NCBI GenBank assembly: GCA_026415535.1
Contig: JAOAGX010000168.1
Coordinates: 1-5,323, forward strand
Source of the DNA: Armatimonadota bacterium
Lineage (GTDB): Bacteria; Armatimonadota; UBA5829
Direction: 5' to 3'
DNA: 5,323 nt
The position numbers and the translations under genes are program-made. This document shows positions 1-5,323 of the stretch, in pieces (the first letter of the stretch is position 1; every line of letters starts with the position of its first letter). The notes beneath the pieces are model-generated. The model was given only the letters and a program-made list of their open reading frames with translations. It did not search any database and was not told where the DNA came from.

Positions 1-501
1 CATCCGCTAATGTGCATAAGTTGTCACCCCAAGGAATATGAAGACTGGGCCAAGACAAAGCATGCTCAAGCAGTAGCGACTCTGAACAGAGAGCAGCGTA
101 TGATCCCGGAGTGCCTAAAGTGCCACTCCGAGCTGTATCGAAGACTAAACCGCGTGTCCAATTCGTTTGACCAACCAGGTGGCGTAGAGTGCGCGACGTG
201 CCATTTCGGGTCTCTACCGCACGGTGTCGAGAGGAAAAACGTCACCACACGTGTCAAGGTCGATCCCAAAATCTGCACTGAGTGCCACACTAAACAGTGG
301 AGCCCGAACTACGAGGAGAAATCCTACATGGCTAGGGTTTCGCACCTAGGCGTGAAGTCTTCAGAATCGGTTTCGATGCCCGAGTCCGGCGCGTCGAAGT
401 CTTCGTCGGCTCAGAATACTCATTCACAACCGACGCCGTCTGAGCAAGAGAAACCCACCACGCCCCCGCCGCTTCCCGCGGGACCACCCTCTCTCAGGTG
501 A
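1..501 (+). CDS. Multihaem cytochrome c, C-terminal part (cytochrome c554-like), 5' end outside window
   Basis: The reading frame is open at the left edge and ends with TGA at 499-501, giving 166 visible residues; the ATG at 10 is internal, since coding continues upstream of it. Four CXXCH haem-attachment motifs are visible: CISCH at window residues 5-9, CLKCH at 38-42, CATCH at 64-68 and CTECH at 92-96. Extra histidines such as H21 (in KTKHAQA), H74 and H115 could be distal haem ligands. The pattern of a CXXCH followed by a Tyr/Trp-rich stretch and KHA, then spaced further haem sites, resembles the cytochrome c554/c' family of periplasmic electron carriers. Residues from about 118 to 166 are a low-complexity Ser/Pro/Thr/Glu tail without haem sites, perhaps a linker or an exposed extension. 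A signal peptide and further haem sites would lie upstream and cannot be seen. The cytochrome class is secure; redox partner and pathway are unknown. Confidence 0.9.
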   Translation, partial: HPLMCISCHPKEYEDWAKTKHAQAVATLNREQRMIPECLKCHSELYRRLNRVSNSFDQPGGVECATCHFGSLPHGVERKNVTTRVKVDPKICTECHTKQWSPNYEEKSYMARVSHLGVKSSESVSMPESGASKSSSAQNTHSQPTPSEQEKPTTPPPLPAGPPSLR

Positions 502-581
502 ACCTAACTTTACGAGTCAGCTCGGAAGGGCAACATCTGTTATGCTAGCCAGACCGGGTTGTATAAAATGGGTTAACTGAG

Positions 582-1055
582 GTGGACGCAGTCATCCGGT
601 TCCTGTGGCGGCGTCGGACGTTTTTATGGTGGCGGCTGCGATTTTGATACTCCTAGTGTCAAAGCCTAGCCGAGAAGGCGTCCTGATCGGTCTGCCGTTT
701 GCTGTCGCAGGCGAGGGTATTAGGTTGTGGACTGCTAGGTATCTGACTAAGCTTTCCGCGCTATTCACATCGGGACCTTACGCGTTGTGTAGAACCCGAT
801 GTATGTTGGGACGTCCTTAATCAGCGTGGGTTACTTTGCTATGTGCGGTCGAGTTGAAGTGTGGATCGCAGGTCCCGTACTTTTTGGATCTTTTACGGCG
901 GCACAGTGGCTTACGAAGAAAAACTGTTGCAAGAAAGGTTTGGGGGGCAATACGCCGAATACCTACGTTGTGTACCTCGGTTTTTGCCACGCTTACGTAG
1001 GCTGAGCCTACGTAGGATGAGCGGCGGAGGTGCGTTTCCTGGAGACAACTCGTGA
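582..1055 (+). pseudogene. Isoprenylcysteine carboxyl methyltransferase (ICMT)-like membrane protein, three frameshifts
   Basis: Pieces of one methyltransferase-like protein lie in successive frames. They are an N-terminal piece from about 582 (IRFLWRRRTF), then from about 626 to 796 (KPSREGVLIGLP, GEGIRLWTARYL, TSGPYALCR), then from 799 (MYVGTSLISVGYFA), then to the TGA at 1053-1055 (EEKLLQERFGGQYAEY, VPRFLPRL). Together they follow the ICMT/PEMT-type family order: a hydrophobic start, RLW, TSGPYA-R-P-YxG, then EE-L-ERFG-Y-Y and VPRF-P. These enzymes are small multi-helix membrane proteins that use S-adenosylmethionine. Adding one base to the T-run 621-625, the C-run 795-797 and the T-run 881-885 (or 891-894) restores one frame of about 158 codons. 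The start is uncertain: GTG at 582 is possible but has no well-spaced ribosome site. Either the gene is decaying or these are homopolymer sequencing errors; the large downstream genes read through longer runs intact. The substrate is unknown, and bacterial members rarely act on prenylated proteins. Confidence 0.8.
994..1023 (+). repeat. 15-base tandem repeat containing a 9-bp inverted repeat
   Basis: Two adjacent 15-base units (994-1008 and 1009-1023) match at 13 of 15 positions; the first is TACGTAGGCTGAGCC. In the methyltransferase frame they encode LRRLS and LRRMS. Because each unit starts with the palindrome TACGTA, 994-1002 and 1006-1014 also form a perfect 9-bp inverted repeat around TGA. 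The repeat lies just after the conserved PRFLPRL end of the methyltransferase, in its unconserved tail. It looks like a local slippage duplication; a transcript hairpin is possible but has no T-run after it, so it is not a standard terminator. Confidence 0.65.
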
Positions 1056-1171
1056 TGAACAACGAGCACATGGTTCTTGCGGCAACGGTAGTAATCTGCA
1101 CACTGTTTGCCACAAATGCTTTTTTAGGCCTGAGGCCACCAATCGAGTGGTTGGCGTCGGTTCGGCCTTAG
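1055..1171 (+). CDS. Small hypothetical single-helix membrane protein (38 aa)
   Basis: I do not recognise this ORF. ATG at 1055 overlaps the methyltransferase stop in a TGATG arrangement (TGA 1053-1055, ATG 1055-1057), a classic sign of translational coupling. GTG at 1052 is an in-frame alternative start. A GGAG at 1041-1044 lies 10 bases before the ATG. The product begins MNNEHMVLAATVV; residues about 7-27 are hydrophobic and could form one membrane helix, followed by a short tail (LRPPIEWLASVRP) ending in TAG at 1169-1171. The ABC exporter starts 29 bases later. Length is too short for codon statistics, so the case rests on the overlap, the ribosome site and the hydrophobic segment. It could equally be a chance ORF in a decaying region. 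Confidence 0.4.
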   Translation: MNNEHMVLAATVVICTLFATNAFLGLRPPIEWLASVRP

Positions 1172-1200
1172 CTCCTAATCGTGGAGCGCGGCTTGCTAAT

Positions 1201-3006
1201 ATGAAGTTCCCATTAGACAGTCAAAGGCGGCTTCTTAGATACGTCCTAACATACAAGGGACGATTGGCGGCAGCGGCGATATGCGGCCTACTGATGGCGG
1301 GGTGTAACCTGATCCTCGCTCGGATGATTAACTGGTTCGCGACAGCCCTTAGCGGCAGCGGTGTGATGGAGGTCAGCCTGGTCAAGTTTGGTCTCTCCCA
1401 GGGATGGTTTGCACCAGGCGCCGCAAGAATGGCCCTTATATTAATTGTTGCCGTCCTGGTTGTGTTGATCCACATTCCCAAAGCGGTTTTCGGCTACGCG
1501 AACGCTTATCTTGTTGCGTCTGTCACCAATCGAATAGGTGCTGACGTGCGCCGCGAATTGTACGCTCACCTACAAACGCTTCCGCTCTCATTTTTTCACC
1601 GCAACAAAATCGGACACATTATCTCGCGGATGACCTATGATGTCGGCTTAATCACAAACTCTAGCCAGGTAGTTATGCAGGCAATTGACGGCCCGGTGCT
1701 TATGGTTACTGGCCTTGCAGGATTGTTTGCCGTTAGTTGGAAGCTCGCCGTGATGACGATAGTGTTTGTGCCCGCGATGGGCGTTTTGATAGACAGGCTC
1801 TCAAGGAAAATACGCGGGCTTACCGTTGACACACAGGCTAGGCTTGCCGACGTAAACGCCGTTGTCGAAGAAACCTGCCACGGCGCTCGTATTGTGAAGT
1901 CGTTCGGAATGGAGGAGCACGAGATCGAGCGGTTTGAGCGGGCTAACAACGCCAGCCTGATCGCCTCGCTTCGCGCGGCGCGGCGCGCGTCCGCAGTACT
2001 ACCGTCGATTGATCTGATGGGAGGACTTTCGGGTGCGGTGCTTCTGTTGGCTGGTGGTCTGATGGTTGTTGCCGGCGAGATCAAGATAGGCAAGCTTTTT
2101 GAATTTACTTATCTGGCTTTCATCGTGGCTGCTGCCGGCAAGCAGTTCGGAAGGCTTAATATGCTCTATCAGCAAACAATGGCAGGAGCAGAACGCATTT
2201 TCGAGTTGCTGGACACGAAATCCGATCTGGTCGAGAAACCCGATGCGGTTACGCTTCAAGATGTTAAGGGCCGCGTGGAGTTTCGAGACGTTGTCTTCGA
2301 ATACAACGACGGCGAGAAAGTTCTTGATGGAGTCTCGTTCGTAATCGAGCCAGGCGAGGTAGTGGCGCTTGTCGGCCCCAGCGGGGCGGGAAAATCGACT
2401 ATCGCCGACCTTATTCCTCGTTTCTACGATGTGACCGGTGGTCAAGTGCTGGTCGAGGGATATGACGTGCGAGACATCAAGATCGCAAGCTTGCGTGAGC
2501 ATATTGCCGTTGTTCCGCAGGAAACGATACTTTTTAGCGGCACGATCGCCGAGAACATTGCCTACGGCCGTCCAGATGCCGATATGTCGGAGATAGTTGC
2601 AGCTGCAAAAGCGGCCAACGCGCACGAGTTTATCGAGCCCTTACCAAATGGTTATCAGACTCAACTCGGTGAGGGCGGAGCAGGGCTTTCGGGTGGTCAA
2701 AGGCAGCGTATTGCTATTGCCCGAGCTCTTCTTAAGAATCCCAGGATACTCATTCTGGATGAAGCTACATCCTCACTCGATGCGGCGTCCGAGGTCGTGG
2801 TTCAGGAAGCCCTCGACAGGCTAATGAGGGGCCGGTCCACACTTGTGATCGCGCACAGGCTTTCTACCGTCACGGGGGCAGATAGGATACTTGTGATAGA
2901 CCACGGACGTATAGTGGAATCCGGATCTTTTGAGGAACTCGTAGGTCGCAGCGGCGTTTTTGCGCAACTCTACCGGACCCAGTTCCGAGCAGAGGAAGTT
3001 GTATAA
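1201..3006 (+). CDS. MsbA-like ABC exporter (fused membrane and ATPase domains)
   Basis: A complete 601-residue half-transporter, expected to work as a homodimer in the inner membrane and flip or export lipids, glycolipids or hydrophobic compounds using ATP. The N-terminal exporter domain has six hydrophobic segments, at about residues 22-44, 77-100, 164-181, 182-198, 271-291 and 300-316. The ATPase domain carries Walker A GPSGAGKST at 392-400, the Q-loop Gln at 440 (VVPQE), signature LSGGQRQR at 496-503, Walker B ILILDEA with D520 and catalytic E521, the D-loop SSLD at 524-527 and the switch His at 552 (AHRLST). No key residue is missing, and the length is normal for MsbA-type proteins. I chose ATG 1201 because MKFPLDSQRRLLRY leads straight into the first helix, as in the family. 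The open frame extends up to a GTG at 1030, but that part overlaps the two upstream ORFs and is not exporter-like. GGAG at 1183-1186 is a distant ribosome site (14 bases). The lipid A flippase role is inference; the family also includes drug and glycolipid exporters. Confidence 0.95.
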   Translation: MKFPLDSQRRLLRYVLTYKGRLAAAAICGLLMAGCNLILARMINWFATALSGSGVMEVSLVKFGLSQGWFAPGAARMALILIVAVLVVLIHIPKAVFGYANAYLVASVTNRIGADVRRELYAHLQTLPLSFFHRNKIGHIISRMTYDVGLITNSSQVVMQAIDGPVLMVTGLAGLFAVSWKLAVMTIVFVPAMGVLIDRLSRKIRGLTVDTQARLADVNAVVEETCHGARIVKSFGMEEHEIERFERANNASLIASLRAARRASAVLPSIDLMGGLSGAVLLLAGGLMVVAGEIKIGKLFEFTYLAFIVAAAGKQFGRLNMLYQQTMAGAERIFELLDTKSDLVEKPDAVTLQDVKGRVEFRDVVFEYNDGEKVLDGVSFVIEPGEVVALVGPSGAGKSTIADLIPRFYDVTGGQVLVEGYDVRDIKIASLREHIAVVPQETILFSGTIAENIAYGRPDADMSEIVAAAKAANAHEFIEPLPNGYQTQLGEGGAGLSGGQRQRIAIARALLKNPRILILDEATSSLDAASEVVVQEALDRLMRGRSTLVIAHRLSTVTGADRILVIDHGRIVESGSFEELVGRSGVFAQLYRTQFRAEEVV

Positions 3007-3024
3007 CGCGTTCCATTGTGGACT

Positions 3025-3047
3025 GCGGCGCTTTAGCGCCGCTTTTT
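3025..3047 (+). terminator. Intrinsic terminator after the ABC exporter
   Basis: A perfect 7-bp GC stem, GCGGCGC (3025-3031) and GCGCCGC (3036-3042), with a TTTA loop is followed at once by five T residues (3043-3047). It starts 18 bases after the exporter stop codon and should end that transcript, separating it from the beta-helix gene downstream. Confidence 0.9.
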
Positions 3048-3062
3048 GTAGCTGTAGAAAGT

Positions 3063-3076
3063 GGTGCTGAGGCACC
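3063..3076 (+). repeat. Short inverted repeat in the leader of the beta-helix gene
   Basis: GGTGC (3063-3067), loop TGAG, then GCACC (3072-3076) forms a 5-bp hairpin. It lies between the upstream terminator and the Shine-Dalgarno site, 17 bases before the latter. It has no T-run and is short enough to be chance; a leader or operator role is speculative. Confidence 0.3.
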
Positions 3077-3093
3077 TTGCTCCAGAACTAGTC

Positions 3094-3100
3094 AGGAGGT
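3094..3100 (+). promoter_or_regulatory. Strong ribosome binding site that fixes a GTG start
   Basis: AGGAGGT matches the anti-Shine-Dalgarno sequence perfectly and ends 7 bases before the GTG at 3108. An in-frame TGA at 3102-3104 rules out a longer frame, so this site decides the start of the beta-helix gene. Confidence 0.9.
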
Positions 3101-3107
3101 TTGAGGG

Positions 3108-5135
3108 GTGCCAGTAGTGGTAAGTTTACTAGGAGCTTGGGTGATGTCCTGTTTGCTGTTGGGGGCTGCTGACGCCGGGCAAGTGTTCTATGTTGCAACC
3201 AACGGTTGTGACTCATGGTCTGGAACGCAGCCTAATCCCAGCAAAGATCGAGGCGACGGCCCCTTCGCTACGCTCGAACGAGCTCGAGATGCCGTTCGCG
3301 AACTAAGAAAAAATGGGGGGCTGAAAGGCACGGTTACCATCGCGGTCCGCGGGGGTTATTACTATTTAGACAAGCCTTTCGAGTTAACTGCTGATGACTC
3401 GGACGTTGTGTATAGCGCGTACCGCAACGAGAAGGTCGCGATCAGTGGAGGACGCGAGATTACAGGGTTCAGGCCTGTCGAGGTGAACGGTCGGCGAATG
3501 ATCGTGGCCGAGATACCTGAGGTCAAGGAAGGCAAGTGGTATTTTACCCAACTGTTTGTCAACGGCCGTCGCAGGCCTCGAACCAGGCTGCCCAAAGAGG
3601 GCTACTACCGCATTGAGGATCTGGTTGACACGCCCTGGGACGTGTTTTGGGCGCAGGGCCAGGACCGTTTTCGTTTCAAAGAGGGCGATATCAAGCCTTG
3701 GAAGAATCTTTCCGACGTTGACATCGTCGCGCTGCATTTTTGGGTCGAGTCGCGGATGCCAGTAAAATCAGTAGACGAATCACAACGCATAGTCGAGCTT
3801 GGCAAGAAAAGCGTGTACCGGCTTTCCGATGGATTTAGTCCGTTTGGCGCAAGATATTTTATTGAGAACGTCTTCGAAGCGCTCGATACGCCGGGACAGT
3901 GGTATCTAGATCGTCATGAAGGAATGCTCTATTACTACCCTGCGGTTGGAGAGGACTGGAAGCGAGCGAAGTTTGTTGCGCCTGTTCTTAATCGGATTGT
4001 CGGAGTGGTCGGAGACGAGAAGCGCCGGGTCGAAAACGTTCGGTTCGAGCGTCTCAGATTCTCGCACACGGAGCATCATCTGCCTGCCGACTTGTCAGGC
4101 ACGTATCAAGCTTCTACCTTAGTTCTTGGAACTGTCTACTTCGAGCGAGCCGTGAAATGCGGACTGGTTGGGTGTGAGGTTTCGTCCATCGGTAACTATG
4201 GTGTTGAGTTCGCCAAGGGCTGTCGCGAGTGCTTTGTGGACAGATGTCGAATTGTCGATATGGGTGCAGGAGGCGTGAAAATCCACCACGGAAGTGAAAA
4301 AACCACGGTTCGTAACAGCGAGATCGGAGACGGCGGGAAAATTTTTATAAGCTCGGTCGGAGTATGGATTGGCAACAGCCCGGACAATGTAATAATCCAT
4401 AACCATATCCACGACATGAACTACACCGGGGTGTCGGTTGGCTGGGTATGGGGCTACGGAGAGAGTGCTAGGGGCAATCTTATCGAACAGAACCATATCC
4501 ACCACATCGGCCGCGGCGTTTTGTCAGATTTGGGAGGAATCTACCTGCTTGGAGTCCAGCCCGGAACAGTCATTCGAAACAATCTTATTCACGACTGTAT
4601 ATCTCATGGTTACGGCGGATGGGGCATTTATACTGATGAAGGTAGTTCCCATATTCTAATCGAAAACAACGTAGTCTACAACACCAAAAGCGGCGGATTC
4701 CACCAACACTACGGCAAGGAAAACATTATCCGCAACAACATCTTTGCTTTTGCCACGGATCAGCAGCTACAAAGGACGAAAGCTGAAGAGCACACCTCAT
4801 TCGTCTTCGAACGCAACATCATCTACTACGACCGGGGCCAGCTGCTGGGTTCTAATTGGAGTGATGATAGCTTTAAGATGGACTACAATATATATTGGAA
4901 TTCGTCGGACAACCAGGTTACGTTTGCTGGGGCGTCGTTCGAGGATTGGAGAAAGCGCGGGTACGACTTGAACAGCTTGATTGCTGACCCCTTGTTCGTG
5001 GATGCAAATAAGCGCGACTTCAGGCTCAAGCCAAATTCGCCGGCGTTCAAACTGGGGTTCAAGGAGATAGACGTATCTCGTGTCGGACCTCGCAATCGAC
5101 GAGCCGGTTGGGGTGGGCCGCCAGCCGTTTTTTGA
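3108..5135 (+). CDS. Secreted right-handed parallel beta-helix protein, putative polysaccharide-active enzyme
   Basis: A complete 675-residue protein. Residues 1-23 are a hydrophobic export signal with a likely cleavage after ADA (21-23); it has no Lys or Arg near the start, which is unusual. Residues 27-66 (FYVATNG, then FATLERARDAVRE) are the usual N-cap of large secreted beta-helix proteins. From about 120 to 270 there is an inserted, probably beta-sandwich, region (LFVNGRRRPRTRLP, and YFIENVFEALDTPGQWYLD at 250-268). From about 300 on, coils repeat with an Asn-rich ladder: N432, N462, N491-492, N520-521, N543-544 and N570, spaced 23-30 residues. Conserved-looking surface motifs are DLGGIY (474-479), GGWGIYTDEGSS (503-514) and FHQHYG (531-536). 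The end, ADPLFVDANKRDFRLKPNSP, is typical of the group. The layout resembles glycoside hydrolase families GH120 and GH141. D474 with D510 or E511 are candidate catalytic acids, an inference only. The substrate is unknown; a lyase or non-catalytic binding role is not excluded. Confidence 0.9.
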   Translation: MPVVVSLLGAWVMSCLLLGAADAGQVFYVATNGCDSWSGTQPNPSKDRGDGPFATLERARDAVRELRKNGGLKGTVTIAVRGGYYYLDKPFELTADDSDVVYSAYRNEKVAISGGREITGFRPVEVNGRRMIVAEIPEVKEGKWYFTQLFVNGRRRPRTRLPKEGYYRIEDLVDTPWDVFWAQGQDRFRFKEGDIKPWKNLSDVDIVALHFWVESRMPVKSVDESQRIVELGKKSVYRLSDGFSPFGARYFIENVFEALDTPGQWYLDRHEGMLYYYPAVGEDWKRAKFVAPVLNRIVGVVGDEKRRVENVRFERLRFSHTEHHLPADLSGTYQASTLVLGTVYFERAVKCGLVGCEVSSIGNYGVEFAKGCRECFVDRCRIVDMGAGGVKIHHGSEKTTVRNSEIGDGGKIFISSVGVWIGNSPDNVIIHNHIHDMNYTGVSVGWVWGYGESARGNLIEQNHIHHIGRGVLSDLGGIYLLGVQPGTVIRNNLIHDCISHGYGGWGIYTDEGSSHILIENNVVYNTKSGGFHQHYGKENIIRNNIFAFATDQQLQRTKAEEHTSFVFERNIIYYDRGQLLGSNWSDDSFKMDYNIYWNSSDNQVTFAGASFEDWRKRGYDLNSLIADPLFVDANKRDFRLKPNSPAFKLGFKEIDVSRVGPRNRRAGWGGPPAVF

Positions 5136-5142
5136 GTGGGGA

Positions 5143-5231
5143 CGTAACCTGCCTCACTTATAGTTCCCTGTGGTTCATGGTCCTGAGCAAAAGATTGGCG
5201 TCCTCGAAAAAGCCTCTGGTCGTAGGTTACG
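5143..5231. other. 89-base segment closed by a 10-bp stem, function unknown
   Basis: CGTAACCTGC at 5143-5152 can pair with 5222-5231 (GTAGGTTACG) through ten base pairs, one of them G-U. The enclosed 69 bases show no convincing ORF, and I found no tRNA cloverleaf on either strand. It sits between the beta-helix stop and the minus-strand terminator, so it could be 3' untranslated structure, a small RNA, or chance. Confidence 0.3.
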
Positions 5232-5257
5232 AAAAAGGCCCCGCGTCAGCGGGGCCT
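5231..5257 (-). terminator. Intrinsic terminator for a minus-strand transcript
   Basis: AGGCCCCGC (5236-5244) and GCGGGGCCT (5249-5257) form a perfect 9-bp stem with a four-base loop. On the plus strand it is preceded by five A residues (5232-5236) and followed by no T-run. Read on the minus strand, the hairpin is followed by a T-run. It therefore fits a gene arriving from the right. It could still weakly stop the plus-strand beta-helix transcript, whose stop codon lies 100 bases upstream. Confidence 0.8.
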
Positions 5258-5323
5258 GGTGGTTCGTCACAAAGGAAAGGCGAATCTAGCTCTTGCGCGC
5301 TCTGCGAAGTCCGCCCAAACTGC
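5258..5323 (-). other. Probable 3' end of a convergent minus-strand gene, frame undecided
   Basis: The minus-strand terminator implies a gene ending just before it. Two minus-strand frames remain open from the right edge. One ends with a stop at 5286-5288 and would give the C-terminus SLGGLRRARKS. The other ends at 5267-5269 with ERARARFAFPL. The first leaves a 28-base gap to the hairpin, the second only 9. Too little is in view to choose a frame or name a product. Confidence 0.35.

Noticed and set aside
539..567. Possible sigma70-type promoter with TATAAA at 562-567
   Set aside because: No acceptable -35 box is present 16-18 bases upstream, and the implied leader before GTG 582 would be only a few bases. 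It is probably chance.
605..820. Separate 71-residue protein starting at GTG 605
   Set aside because: It is the second piece of the frameshifted methyltransferase: its motifs continue in the next frame at 799, and its last residues after ALCR are out of frame.
1030..1200. 57-codon N-terminal extension of the ABC exporter from GTG 1030
   Set aside because: It overlaps the methyltransferase end and the coupled micro-ORF, and it is Cys/Arg-rich and unlike any exporter N-terminus. The family-like sequence begins at ATG 1201.
1999..2625. 208-codon open frame on the minus strand
   Set aside because: It lies wholly inside the exporter gene, opposite its conserved ATPase motifs. The sequence shows no domain pattern and is a shadow of the real gene.
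5143..5231. tRNA gene, suggested by the paired ends and the segment length
   Set aside because: No anticodon arm or T-arm can be fitted on either strand. The GGTTCATGG stretch only loosely resembles a T-loop, and no CCA or discriminator pattern fits.
1..5323. CRISPR array, insertion sequence, attachment site or replication origin
   Set aside because: No regularly spaced repeats, transposase, integrase, terminal inverted repeats, target duplications or DnaA-box clusters were seen by eye.

Overview
The window holds one plus-strand gene group and one stand-alone secreted-protein gene. It appears to come from a diderm (Gram-negative type) bacterium. The reasons are a multihaem c-type cytochrome, an MsbA-like lipid exporter and a secreted beta-helix protein, with ordinary bacterial start signals and intrinsic terminators. 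Base composition is moderate. Large beta-helix proteins of this type are common in Planctomycetota, Armatimonadota and Bacteroidota, but nothing here fixes the phylum, and I do not name one with confidence.

Layout. 1-501 is the 3' part of a multihaem cytochrome c gene with four CXXCH haem sites in view and a Ser/Pro/Thr-rich tail; its start lies outside the window. 582-1055 is an isoprenylcysteine carboxyl methyltransferase (ICMT)-like membrane methyltransferase gene. It is broken into pieces in three reading frames, and each break is explained by one missing base in a homopolymer run. Its stop codon overlaps the start of a 38-codon ORF (1055-1171) that would encode a single-helix membrane peptide. 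1201-3006 is a complete MsbA-type ABC exporter. A strong intrinsic terminator (3025-3047) closes this group. After it, 3108-5135 has its own strong Shine-Dalgarno site and encodes a 675-residue secreted right-handed parallel beta-helix protein, probably acting on a polysaccharide. The last 188 bases hold an unexplained 89-base stem-bounded segment and a hairpin whose T-run lies on the minus strand. This suggests that a convergent minus-strand gene ends just inside the right edge.

How the genes may work together. The first four units are co-directional and closely spaced, with gaps of 80, an overlap, and 29 bases, so they could be one transcript. A membrane methyltransferase next to a lipid-type ABC exporter could indicate envelope lipid modification and export, but this is inference from context only. 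The beta-helix gene is separated by the terminator and is probably an independent carbohydrate-use gene. I do not see a clearly new biological system. The items most worth checking are the triple homopolymer frameshift in the methyltransferase, the coupled micro-ORF behind it, and the uncharacterised active site of the beta-helix protein.
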